A DNA stretch of 21,814 bases from Syntrophomonas sp. (GCA_028693695.1 JAQUUV010000013.1:1-21814); one strand, 5' to 3'. Counted from the first letter of the stretch, positions 1 through 7,897 are shown. A program made the numbers and translations. Notes: generated by a model from the sequence alone, not told the origin.

Positions 1-179
1 CAATACTTCCTTTTTATACTATTGGATATTTAGCCGTAACTGTGTTTACGGTTGATAAATTTCGTGACTTTTGCATAATTTCTAGTTGGCTTATAATAAT
101 TATCTCTTTTATTTCCATCATTATTACAACAATTATAAGCTTAAGAAAGATAACCATTAGCTTTAGAAGTGTCGTATAA
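1..179 (+). CDS. C-terminal tail of a membrane protein (5' truncated by window)
   Basis: Frame 3 is open from the window edge to a TAA at 177-179, giving the last 58 residues of a protein that starts outside the window. The peptide is strongly hydrophobic (runs such as SSWLIIIISFISIIITTII) and ends in a basic Arg/Lys-containing tail, as expected for a final transmembrane helix followed by a cytoplasmic end. It is the only convincing plus-strand coding sequence here and converges on the flxA operon. A GerAB-type spore germination permease would be compatible with the tail, but I see no diagnostic motif, so the family is undetermined. Confidence 0.5.
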   Translation, partial: ILPFYTIGYLAVTVFTVDKFRDFCIISSWLIIIISFISIIITTIISLRKITISFRSVV

Positions 180-271
180 ATTTTGGGGAAGCAAGGGGAT
201 TATTAGTTGAATGGAACATTGGAGCATGATGAGAAGGAAATAAAAAGGGAATTTTTAAAGGAATTAAAACA

Positions 272-299
272 AAGGGATAAGCCAATTGGCTTATCCCTT
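272..299 (-). terminator. Rho-independent terminator of the hdr-flx operon
   Basis: A perfect 28-nt inverted repeat (arms AAGGGATAAGCC.. and ..GGCTTATCCCTT around a central AATT) lies about 40 nt after the flxA stop. On the minus strand it is followed by a U-rich tract (TGTTTTAATT), the expected geometry for intrinsic termination. On the plus strand it is followed by an A/T-rich stretch and may also stop transcription from the left-hand membrane-protein gene. The 180-271 stretch between that gene and the hairpin shows no gene. Confidence 0.85.
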
Positions 300-339
300 A
301 TTATTTATTATACTCCAGCTTCACTTTAGCTTTTGGTCC

Positions 340-1194
340 TTACCACTCCGGTGGAAGATCTCTCAACTGTTTCAGATAATAGACCGGTCCATCGAGACAG
401 ATGAATTCACTGCCAATATTACAGCGACCACATTTGCCAATGCCACATTTCATGCGCATCTCCAGAGTGGTTATGACCTGGTCATCATTGTAGCCCATCT
501 TTTCTAAAGACTGGAGGACGAACTTAATCATAATCGGCGGACCGCAAACCACGGCGATGGCACCTTGAGAGCTGGGACTTACTTCTTCCAGATAAGACGG
601 GACAAAGCCCACATGGCCATCCCAGCTTGCTTCAGCATTATCAATGGTTACAAAAACTTCCGTATTGGACTCTTTAGGCCATAGATCGAACAATTCTTCC
701 TTGAAGCACAGGTCAGCTTTACTGCGGCTGCCATAAAGAATGGTAATCTTACCATAGTCCTCACGGTGCTTGAAGCAGTATTTGATAAAGGAGCGCAGGG
801 GGGCCAGGCCGATGCCGCCGGCGATAAAAACCATGTCCTTACCTTTACAGGCGTCAACCGGGAAACCATTGCCATATGGTCCTCTGACTCCAATTTTTTG
901 TCCCACTTCAATCTGATGAAGTTCATCGGTTAAGAGACCAACGCGTTTTATGGCAAACTCCAAGTATTCCTGTTCTTCCTGCCAAGTGCAGGAGATCATG
1001 GCTTCCCCAATGGGCAGATGAGAAACCATGCCGCACTGTCCGGGTGCTACCTGGAAAGGGATTCCATTGCCGTCTACATTCTTTACAAAGAAGCTTTTTA
1101 CATCTGGAGTACGATCGATAATATCAATTACCTCAACAACAATTGGCACCAGAGGTTGTTCACTGCAGGTGCATTTATGATCCTGATCAGGCAT
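340..1194 (-). CDS. flxA: FlxA: FAD/NAD(P)H-binding subunit of the Flx-Hdr complex
   Basis: 284-residue ferredoxin-NADP reductase-type flavoprotein, similar to anaerobic sulfite reductase subunit AsrB and hydrogenase/sulfhydrogenase gamma subunits. The N-terminal half is an FAD-binding beta barrel, followed by an NAD(P)-binding domain with the GGIGLAPLRSF loop. Near the C-terminus is a Cys cluster, CGIGKCGRCNIG followed by ICLDGP, which binds a [2Fe-2S] centre. In the Flx-Hdr family this subunit oxidises NADH and passes electrons through FlxB/FlxC/FlxD to HdrA. It is the last gene of the operon, its ATG overlaps the end of flxB, and a terminator follows. NADH rather than NADPH as donor is family knowledge, not visible here. 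Confidence 0.88.
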   Translation of the reverse strand: MPDQDHKCTCSEQPLVPIVVEVIDIIDRTPDVKSFFVKNVDGNGIPFQVAPGQCGMVSHLPIGEAMISCTWQEEQEYLEFAIKRVGLLTDELHQIEVGQKIGVRGPYGNGFPVDACKGKDMVFIAGGIGLAPLRSFIKYCFKHREDYGKITILYGSRSKADLCFKEELFDLWPKESNTEVFVTIDNAEASWDGHVGFVPSYLEEVSPSSQGAIAVVCGPPIMIKFVLQSLEKMGYNDDQVITTLEMRMKCGIGKCGRCNIGSEFICLDGPVYYLKQLRDLPPEW

Positions 1195-2212
1195 TAATCT
1201 CTGCCTCCTTTACTGCATCGATGATTCTCACGATGTTTGTATCTGTCGGGCAGACGACAATACATCTTCCGCATCCGGTACATAGAGGAGTTCCATATCT
1301 TTCTTTAAAGAACTCCAGTTTATGCAGAAAGCGTTGCCTGAAGCGCTCTTTGCTAGCGCCTCGAGGGTTGCCGCCACCGGCTTCCCGGGAATACTCTTCA
1401 AACATGCAGGAATCCCAGGCCCGGAATCGGTAGCCTTGATCTCCCCACATTTTAACCTGAATGTCAAAACAGTAACAGGAAGGGCATACATAGGTACACA
1501 TCCCACAGTTAATACAGGCCTGTGACAATTTATCCCATAAGGGATGTTCAAACATACCTTTGAGCTTCTCAGCTACGCCGGTGTAGTCAACGTTCTGCTG
1601 GAAGGGTTTCGCTTCCGGCAATTTCATATCTTTATCTTCCAATAAGTCTGCTATTATGGCAGTAACAGCTTCGCCCTTTTCGCTCTTTGCTTCCCAGACA
1701 TAACCATTCCCCGCATCACGAAGGATGACATCGGCTCCGACTGGGTCAATCCGATTGACTTCCATAGTGCTGCAGAAGCAGTTGGCTCCGGGTTCGTAGC
1801 AGGCATTCGCAATGATGGTGTTAGCTTGCCTACGGGCTTTGTAGAAGCTGTCTTCATATCCTCTGGTTAGAAACACCTCATCCATAGCCATTATGCCTTT
1901 AACATCACAGCCTCTGGCTCCAAAAATAATGGTTGGATGATCGTCTTCGTAAGTTTTGTCAATATTTATTTCCATGCCTTGGCCTTTTATGCTGTACATT
2001 TTTTCAGTCTGAGGCAATACAACACTTTTAGGGGACTGATAAACGTTCAGGGCCTCCAGCATGAGTTCATCCTTGCCATCTTCAAAGCTTTTCCAGGTAA
2101 AATATCCGCTCTGTTGCCCTTTTTGCATGGGTACAAAGAGTTCGTTTTGATCACTTAGTTTGTTTAAGGCTGCTTGCAGCTTGGCTTTGCTTAATACCTT
2201 CACATTTCTCAC
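1187..2212 (-). CDS. flxB: FlxB: AsrA-like 4Fe-4S dicluster subunit
   Basis: 341-residue cytoplasmic iron-sulfur protein of the AsrA / hydrogenase beta-subunit type. The N-terminal two thirds contain the family motif FGARGCDVKGI and several additional cysteines (NACYEPGANCFCS). Two ferredoxin-type motifs follow, CINCGMCTYVCPSCYC and CTGCGRCIVVCPTD, which can hold two [4Fe-4S] clusters. It starts 3 nt after the flxC stop and its end overlaps flxA, so it is translationally coupled. In Flx-Hdr complexes it relays electrons from the FlxA flavin. An alternative label is anaerobic sulfite reductase subunit A, but no siroheme subunit AsrC is nearby and the hdr context argues for Flx. Confidence 0.87.
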   Translation of the reverse strand: MRNVKVLSKAKLQAALNKLSDQNELFVPMQKGQQSGYFTWKSFEDGKDELMLEALNVYQSPKSVVLPQTEKMYSIKGQGMEINIDKTYEDDHPTIIFGARGCDVKGIMAMDEVFLTRGYEDSFYKARRQANTIIANACYEPGANCFCSTMEVNRIDPVGADVILRDAGNGYVWEAKSEKGEAVTAIIADLLEDKDMKLPEAKPFQQNVDYTGVAEKLKGMFEHPLWDKLSQACINCGMCTYVCPSCYCFDIQVKMWGDQGYRFRAWDSCMFEEYSREAGGGNPRGASKERFRQRFLHKLEFFKERYGTPLCTGCGRCIVVCPTDTNIVRIIDAVKEAEINA

Positions 2213-2215
2213 CCC

Positions 2216-3121
2216 CTATATAAAACTGTCCGGGTCGTTTTCACGGTACACGCTGAGTGGAGGTTTAGAACCTTCCACATATTGCATGCCGGCTTCAGAC
2301 CCGCCAAATAATGTGCCAACTTCTTTGATAAGTTTCCGATTTAAGAGCATTAAGGGAATGTTTACCGGACAAACACGTTCACATTCACCGCATTCAATGC
2401 AGCGTCCGGCCATGTGCGCATGTTTGACCAGATGATACATCATGTTGTCAGTAACGCTATTTTCACGTCCCACCCACTGCGGTTTCATTTCATCGAAAAT
2501 ACAGGTCCGGCAGTCGCAGGCCACACATACTTGGCGGCAGGCGTAACAGCGGATACAGGTGGAAAAGGTGTCTTCCCAGAACTTATAGCGCTCATCAGCT
2601 GACATCTGCTCGATTTCCTTGACTCTGGCAAAGCGGTCACCCTGCTGTCTGAGGCTCTGCTCAGGTCCGACCAATTCGTCATAGATGACCGGATTAGGCT
2701 GGATGCAGTCCAGGCATTTCTTGGCCAGTCCGTCTTCTTCCTGCTTCTTGCTAAATCCGCCATAATTCCTGGCTGCTGCCAGGGGATCTTTCAGGCCTGG
2801 GCAGGGAATACCGACGATGTACAGGCGATCTCTTTTAATCTGCAAATCCTCAAGTAGTCTTATAATCCCGCGTGAATCACAGCCTTTAACCGCAATACCG
2901 ATTTTTTCGTGGCTGTCTCTAAATTTCAATAGAGAATTGGATACGTTATAGATACTATATTCGTTAAAAATAATATTTTTTACATCTTCAACATTGCGAG
3001 CAACATAGGACTTGGTTTGAAAATCTAACTCGCCTTTTTCCCACGCCAGGAAAACGTCGATCTTCCCTTCTTCAAAAAGCCTGGCCGCAATTGCTTGAAT
3101 TTTGTTGGTTATTTCTTTCAT
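2216..3121 (-). CDS. flxC: FlxC: 4Fe-4S dicluster protein
   Basis: 301-residue iron-sulfur protein related to FlxB and to F420-hydrogenase beta-like proteins. The N-terminal region has the motif VKGCDSRGIIRL and the GIPCPGL segment. A Cys-rich block follows, CIRCYACRQVCVACDCRTC, then CIECGECERVCPVNIP, enough for two [4Fe-4S] clusters. Its ATG overlaps the UGA stop of flxD by the ATGA arrangement, and flxB begins 3 nt after its stop. It is expected to be an electron relay within the NADH-oxidising half of the bifurcating complex. Subunit naming follows gene order in the Desulfovibrio flxABCD-hdrABC clusters. Confidence 0.83.
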   Translation of the reverse strand: MKEITNKIQAIAARLFEEGKIDVFLAWEKGELDFQTKSYVARNVEDVKNIIFNEYSIYNVSNSLLKFRDSHEKIGIAVKGCDSRGIIRLLEDLQIKRDRLYIVGIPCPGLKDPLAAARNYGGFSKKQEEDGLAKKCLDCIQPNPVIYDELVGPEQSLRQQGDRFARVKEIEQMSADERYKFWEDTFSTCIRCYACRQVCVACDCRTCIFDEMKPQWVGRENSVTDNMMYHLVKHAHMAGRCIECGECERVCPVNIPLMLLNRKLIKEVGTLFGGSEAGMQYVEGSKPPLSVYRENDPDSFI

Positions 3122-3552
3122 CGCGCATCCCTCAGCTTTCTGTTGGGTCCGAGCTTTTTCACATCTGAGACTAATTTACCCATAGTTTCTTGGAATTTGA
3201 TCCCTTCGGCACCTGATATCCAGGAAACTTGATATCTCTCTGGTTCAATACCAAGATACTCCATCAGGCTTTTCATTACTGTCTGCCGACGGCGTTGATA
3301 ATAATTGCCACTACCATAGTGACAGTCACCAGGGTGTCACCCAGATAGGAGTACCCCATCTACCCCTCGATTAAAGGCTCTTAAAACCAGCATAGGGTCC
3401 ATTCGTCCTGAACAGGGCGTCCGAATGATGCGTACATCTGCTGCATACTCTAAATGGTTTAAGCCCGCTAGATCTGCTGCTGCATAGGAACACCAATTGC
3501 AGGCAAATACAATAATTTTCGGTTCCCAGCCAGCCTGTGTATCTATAGACAT
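3118..3552 (-). CDS. flxD: FlxD/MvhD: selenocysteine-containing [2Fe-2S] coupling subunit
   Basis: 144-residue MvhD-family protein (delta subunit that docks NADH- or H2-oxidising modules onto HdrA), read through an in-frame UGA at 3339-3337. Before the UGA are C18-x2-C21 (FACNWCSYAAADLAG) and C47 (TPCSGRMDP). After it the frame continues as HPGDCHYGSGNY and runs to a UGA overlapping the flxC ATG. The family motif is AGCHPGDCHY, so the UGA replaces precisely the conserved cysteine, becoming Sec72. A SECIS-like hairpin begins 12 nt downstream. The ATG overlaps the end of hdrA by 10 nt. Sec at this position is known in the methanogen homologue VhuD. Standard annotation would stop at residue 71 and lose the C-terminal half. 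Confidence 0.9.
3306..3324 (-). promoter_or_regulatory. Bacterial SECIS-like hairpin in flxD mRNA
   Basis: Starting 12 nt after the UGA (3339-3337), the transcript reads UGUCACU - AUGGU - AGUGGCA, a 7-bp stem (one G-U pair) with a 5-nt loop containing GG. Bacterial SECIS elements lie inside the coding region just after the UGA, with an apical loop about 16-37 nt away and a G in the loop. This hairpin satisfies all of these. Folding was judged by eye. Confidence 0.72.
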
Positions 3553-5534
3553 AAAGTATCCACCTCCGCAACAAGTTGGTCATTGGTAAAGCCATTCAAG
3601 TTCAATGCCAAGGTCCGACAAGCCGGTATGCAGGCACCACATCCCTGGCAAAGGCTATTGTTAACTTGCGCTACCTGGCGCGTAAAGGGACCATGCCCAT
3701 GTCCACCGCGTTCATTTTGCTCCCTTAAGGAAATGGCATTATAAGGACAAATCGGTACACACAGACCGCAGCCTGAACATTTATTAATATCAACTTCAGA
3801 GACCATAGGTTCTGTAGCCAGCTCCGTCTTCGAGAATAAGCCCAGGACTTTTACTGCAGCACCACTGGCTTGTGCAACCGTATCCGGAATATCTTTGGGT
3901 CCCTGACATGTTCCAGCCAGATACACACCTGCTGCAAAAGTTTCCACGGGCTGTAATTTCGGATGAGCTTCCTGGAACCAGCCATCTTTGTCAACGGAGA
4001 AGCCGATTTTCTTCGCCAAATCCGTAGCACCTGCTGAAGGCACCATAGCGGTTGCCAAAACCACCATATCTGCTTCAACTTCAATGGGTCTTCCCAATAG
4101 GGTATCTTCCGATTTTAAAATCAGTTTATCTCCACGGGGGTAGATTTTACTGACTCGGCCGCGAATATATTTGGCACCGGCGTTCAACGCCCGTTGATAA
4201 AATTCTTCGTAGTTCTTGCCCGCGGTGCGAACATCCATATAGAAGACATAGGCTTCGCTGTCTTCGATCTTGGTCTTTACCTGATAGGCGTGCTTAGCCG
4301 TATACATACAGCAAGCTCGAGAGCAATAGCTCTTGCCTTTGGTATCATCTCTGGAGCCCACGCATTTAATAAATGCAATGTTTTTTGGCTCGGTGCCATC
4401 GGAGGGGCGAACGATTTTACCGCCCGTAGGGCCACCGGCTGAAACCAGGCGTTCGAACTCCAGTCCGCTGATAACATCGGGATATTTACCATAACCGTAT
4501 TCGCCATAGGCACCTTTCCAATCAAACTGATCGTAACCGGTTGCCATGATGATGGCTCCAATTTCAATTTCTTTTTCAATCGCCATATCCTGAAAGTTTA
4601 TAGCATTTGTGGGGCAAACTTTTTCGCAAATGCCACATTTGTCTTTAGTCAACTTCAAACAGTTTTCGGCATCAATATAGGGTTTACCCGGAACAGCCTG
4701 CGCAAACAGCTTATGAATAGCTGTTCTTTTACCCATGCCAAAATCAAATTCATCAGCTAGTTTTTTGGTGGGGCATTTTTCGATACAGGTGCCACAACCT
4801 GTACAGGCATCCCAATCAACATATTTTGGTTTTTGCTTAACGGTAACTTTAAAGTTGCCAATGTATCCACTTACTTTGGTAACTTCTGAATAGGTCATTA
4901 ACTCAATGTTAGGATGCTGCGCCGCAGCAACCATCTTGGGGGTGCCTATTCAGGCGGCACAATCCATCGTGGGGAAGGTTTTGTCCAGCTGAGTCATCTT
5001 CCCGCCAATGGAGGCCTCTCTTTCTACAACAATAACTTGGTGGCCGCCTTCAGCAATATCCAGGGCTGCCTGCATTCCTGCAATACCCCCACCGATGATC
5101 ATTGCTTTCTTGGTAATAGGAACCGTTGAAACCTGCAGTGGTTTGTTCCGCAATGCCTTGGATACAGCCATTCCTACCAGGGCCTGCGCCTTCTGGGTGG
5201 CCTGTCCCCGATCATGGGTTACCCATGAATTCTGCTCCCGGATATTAACCATTTCCATCATATAGGCATTCAATCCGCCTGCTGCAGTAGCTTTGCGGAA
5301 AGTATTCTCGTGCATACGCGGTGAACAGGACGCAACCACGACCTGCTCCAGTTGCTGCTCCTGGATGGCATTTCTGATGAGTTCCTGACCAGGATCTGAA
5401 CACATATATTTATAATTGGTGGCATAGACAACGCCGGGCAATGTTTTTGCGTATTCAGCTACTTTTTCTGTATCAACAGTAGCAGCAATGTTCGTTCCAC
5501 ATTCGCAAACAAATACGCCTACTCTTTTTTTCAT
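3543..5534 (-). CDS. hdrA: HdrA: selenocysteine-containing flavin bifurcating subunit
   Basis: 663-residue HdrA read through an in-frame UGA at 4952-4950 (residue 195). The N-terminus has VCECGTNIA and an FAD-binding GGGIAGM at 148-154, then GKMTQLDKTFPTMDCAA-U-IGTPKM. HdrA proteins normally read ..DC(S/A)AC-I-TPKM here, so U195 replaces the conserved Cys. After the UGA the frame continues with four ferredoxin-type motifs: C244-x2-C-x2-C-x3-C, C292/C300-x2-C-x3-C, CSGCGLCVPICP (from 586) and CQGCGACIPAC (from 629). HdrA is the site of electron bifurcation in Hdr complexes. The ATG follows a GGAG-rich Shine-Dalgarno, and the 3' end overlaps flxD. Ordinary gene calling would split it into a 194-aa piece and a 463-aa piece. 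Confidence 0.92.
4912..4932 (-). promoter_or_regulatory. Bacterial SECIS-like hairpin in hdrA mRNA
   Basis: Beginning 17 nt after the UGA at 4952-4950, the transcript forms GG-U-UGCUGC / GCAGCA-U-CC: a perfect 6-bp upper stem, a U-U mismatch, two G-C pairs below, and a small GGC loop about 27 nt from the UGA. The position, the loop guanosines and the internal U mismatch fit a bSECIS recognised by SelB. The sequence is also constrained by coding, so the hairpin alone is not proof. Confidence 0.7.
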
Positions 5535-5620
5535 CTACTCCGTCTCCCTCCTCTATGGAATCACCCTTCACCTTATGGGGATATAATAACCCTATTATAA
5601 GTATGAAAATTGAAATTATT

Positions 5621-5740
5621 GTCATTCTGAGCCGAGTGAAGAATCTTCCCCAAGGTGAGGAGTAAGATCCCCCCTACGGGGACTACATATGCGCCACAAG
5701 CGGCACTTATTAAGGTTGCTTCGCTGACGCTCAGGATGAC
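5621..5740. repeat. REP/MITE-like palindromic repeat between hdrB and hdrA
   Basis: About 120 bp bounded by imperfect terminal inverted repeats: the left end reads GTCATTCTGAGCCGAGTGAA, and the reverse complement of the right end reads GTCATCCTGAGCGTCAGCGA. Elements with GTCATTCTGAGC..GAAGAATCT ends are common interspersed repeats in many bacterial genomes. It interrupts the operon inside a 266-nt gap that is unlike the 1-10 nt spacings or overlaps of its neighbours. It contains no convincing gene; the 70-codon ORF across it is a by-product. Its folded RNA could act as a processing or attenuation element between hdrB and hdrA. Confidence 0.72.
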
Positions 5741-5800
5741 ATAAAACCGTTCTCCTAATTTCTTCAGAACATATTTTTCATCCATAAGGGTTAATTAGAA

Positions 5801-7063
5801 CTAATCCTGACATTCACCTTGCCGTTTCAGCTCTTGTTGTACGAAGGCAGCCGCAGCCTTTTTGGCTAATTCCATATCCTTCGCCATCAAACTAGCCAAC
5901 TTGCCGATCTTCTTTTCATCCATAATTGAGGCCAGGACACCAGCATGAGCAGGGTCCGCTACCAGTTTGGCAGCCATCTTATCCGGATTCTTCGTTAGAG
6001 CAGTTACAAAACCATCAATTTTCTTGGTATCCGGCGCAGCAGACGTTTCTCCACTCTTGGGGGTTTTATCCTGGGCAGCTGCGTCTCCGGTTTTGGTTGC
6101 TTTCTCCTTAGCCTCTTTTGCCGCCGCGGCTTTAGCCTTGGCTTTGTCGGCTGCTTCTAGGGCGGCCTTTTCTGCAGCAACTTTAGCCTCTGCAGCTCTT
6201 TCCTTGACTGTTTCGAGATATTTGCCTGCTTCCACAAAGTGTCTATCTATACCAACCGTTTTTGGCGCGTCTCCGCAGGCTATGGCTATGAGTTCGGTTA
6301 TATAGTATATGGGTATATTAAATTTTACGTTGTAAGCTTTCTCAGCTGCCTTTTGCCGCATGTCAAGGTTCATCATGCACAGGGGGCAGGCGGTGACTAT
6401 GCACTCGGCCCCTGCGGCCTGGGCGTTTAATAGTACGTCGTGGATCATTTTAGTGCCTACGTCAGGCCTGGATGTGGCCAGGGCGGCTCCACAGCATTCG
6501 GTTTTATAGGGCCAGTCTATGGCCTGGGCTCCCAGGGCTTTAGCTACCTGGTCCATGCTCTGGGGGTCTTCCGCATCGTCAAAACCAGTGTGTTCTTTGG
6601 GTCTTACTAACAGGCACCCGTAATAGCAGGCGGCTTTCATCCCGGTTAAAGTGCTTACTACTTTTTCCTGGATTTTTTCTATACCTATTTTATTAGCTAA
6701 CAGGTCTAGTATGGATAGGGTTTCTTGTTTGGCACTATAGGGCATTTCTATTATGGCTTCTATTTTTTCTTTTAGTTTTTGGTCATGGCGCACTGCATGC
6801 TCGGTTGCCCTAAAACGACTATAGCAGGCCGCGCAAGGGGCCAGAATATCCAGTCCGGTCTTCTCCGCAATGGCCAGGTTTCTAGCTGGTAAGGCCAGTG
6901 ACAGTATCTTATTAGTGTTATGCCCTGAAGTAGCTCCACAGCAGTTCCAATCTTCTAACTCTTCCAGTTCTATTCCCAGTATGGCTGCAGTCCGGCGGGT
7001 AGAAAGACCATATTCAACACCGCTGCCGTCCAGAGAACAACCGGGATAATAGGCTAGCTTCAT
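5801..7063 (-). CDS. hdrB: HdrB: heterodisulfide reductase subunit B with C-terminal extension
   Basis: 420 residues from the ATG at 7063, chosen because it gives the family N-terminus MKLAYYPGCSLDGSG and is preceded by GGGGGGTGAATAGG; an in-frame ATG at 7117 lies inside hdrC. The core (about residues 1-284) has both CCG-type cysteine motifs that bind the two noncubane [4Fe-4S] clusters where disulfide is reduced: WNCCGATSGHN with APCAACYSRF, and YYGCLLVRP, ECCGAAL, TACPLCMMN. Beyond residue 284 is an extra 136-residue tail: an Ala/Lys/Glu-rich, coiled-coil-like stretch (AEAKVAAEKAALEAADKAKA) and then a small helical region of unknown role. Typical HdrB ends near 290-300. It follows hdrC by one base. 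Confidence 0.9.
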   Translation of the reverse strand: MKLAYYPGCSLDGSGVEYGLSTRRTAAILGIELEELEDWNCCGATSGHNTNKILSLALPARNLAIAEKTGLDILAPCAACYSRFRATEHAVRHDQKLKEKIEAIIEMPYSAKQETLSILDLLANKIGIEKIQEKVVSTLTGMKAACYYGCLLVRPKEHTGFDDAEDPQSMDQVAKALGAQAIDWPYKTECCGAALATSRPDVGTKMIHDVLLNAQAAGAECIVTACPLCMMNLDMRQKAAEKAYNVKFNIPIYYITELIAIACGDAPKTVGIDRHFVEAGKYLETVKERAAEAKVAAEKAALEAADKAKAKAAAAKEAKEKATKTGDAAAQDKTPKSGETSAAPDTKKIDGFVTALTKNPDKMAAKLVADPAHAGVLASIMDEKKIGKLASLMAKDMELAKKAAAAFVQQELKRQGECQD

Positions 7064-7064
7064 C

Positions 7065-7634
7065 CTATTCACCCCCCTTTTCCTGGGCACGTTCAAATAT
7101 CTTTTTAACCGCATCACGGCCCTTTATTTTTTCAGGTAATATACTTACTTTGCCCTTCAAGAACATAGGTAGACCTAGTTCCGCATCTTTTAAATACTGG
7201 CCGGTAACAGTATTGTATTGTATAAGCAATCCTGCCTCATAGGTTCTGCCAAACCACTTTACCCCGTTTAGGAAAGCCTTATTGAAAGCTGCCACCTTTT
7301 TATCAGTAACCCTATTCTGCAATAGTGCCTCCCTGCGCACCGCATCCATCAGGGCAGCAACGTCTACCCCGCGTGGACAACGAGAAGAACAGGTCTCACA
7401 GCTAGCGCATATCCAAACGCTCTCTGCATTTAAGGCCTCCTCTACCAGTCCCAGTTGCAACAACCGAATAACCTGCCGCGGGGGATAATCCATGGCAAAC
7501 GCTGCTGGACAACCCGCCGTACATTTTCCGCATTGATAACACAAATTAATGCTGGTTCCCGCTTCTTTTTCTAATCTAGAAATTAGAGCCTTCTGGCTAT
7601 CGCTGGTTGGAGATAATTTAACGGCATGCCCCAA
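7065..7634 (-). CDS. hdrC: HdrC: heterodisulfide reductase 4Fe-4S subunit
   Basis: 189 residues from a TTG at 7634. Two [4Fe-4S] motifs, CYQCGKCTAGCP and CASCETCSSRCP, identify the subunit that wires HdrA to HdrB. The frame is open to a further TTG at 7685 and beyond. I prefer 7634 because a strong AGGAAGGGG lies 8 nt upstream, the resulting N-terminus (LGHAVKLSPTSDSQKALI, first residue read as Met) is close to the family length, and the 7685 start would sit inside a palindrome that is non-coding upstream of the rnf operon. It is the first gene of the hdr-flx operon and ends 1 nt before hdrB. Confidence 0.86.
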   Translation of the reverse strand: MGHAVKLSPTSDSQKALISRLEKEAGTSINLCYQCGKCTAGCPAAFAMDYPPRQVIRLLQLGLVEEALNAESVWICASCETCSSRCPRGVDVAALMDAVRREALLQNRVTDKKVAAFNKAFLNGVKWFGRTYEAGLLIQYNTVTGQYLKDAELGLPMFLKGKVSILPEKIKGRDAVKKIFERAQEKGGE

Positions 7635-7678
7635 AGTCCTCGCCCCTTCCTTACCTAAAAAGTTAATAATATCACCTA

Positions 7679-7721
7679 TCGACAATATGTCGACCTGATT
7701 CCCACAGAAATTCTTGTAATT
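7679..7721 (-). promoter_or_regulatory. Shared palindrome and upstream box at the hdr-flx operon
   Basis: On the minus strand: AATTACAAGAATTT (7721-7708), 14 nt, then TCGACATATTGTCGA (7693-7679; arms TCGACA/TGTCGA), followed by TAGG. The same box, palindrome and TAGG occur upstream of the rnf operon with nearly the same spacing. TCGACA followed 16 nt later by TATTAT could form a -35/-10 promoter here. The binding factor is unknown. The rest of the 7695-7950 interval is AT-rich without a clear gene. Confidence 0.55.
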
Positions 7722-7897
7722 TTACCTGAATGCAGCCCCAACCGTTAAAAGAATTCATATAATAGAAATTAGCAAAATAGGAAGTAATGCCGAATATTTC
7801 GTTGAATTTTTCAATTATACTGCAAATATTGCTATTGCAAGGATAACATAGATTTGGGTAGATTTTTGACTGGTAAATGAAGGAGGTTGATTATAGA

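Noticed and set aside
286..2602. Plus-strand ORFs opposite flxA, flxB and flxC
   Set aside because: They are shadows of well-supported minus-strand Fe-S protein genes and have no recognisable domains.
4934..4952. hdrA as a frameshifted or nonsense pseudogene
   Set aside because: The reading frame is the same on both sides, all four ferredoxin motifs are intact, and the UGA sits at a known Cys/Sec site.
5573..5785. 70-codon minus-strand ORF between hdrB and hdrA
   Set aside because: It lies across the palindromic repeat; its peptide (RFYVILSVSEAT.., HSAQND) is the usual translation of this repeat type, not a gene.
7741..7860. Sigma-54 promoter upstream of hdrC (GGCATTACTTCCTATTTTGC)
   Set aside because: The GG to GC spacing is 16 nt, not 10.
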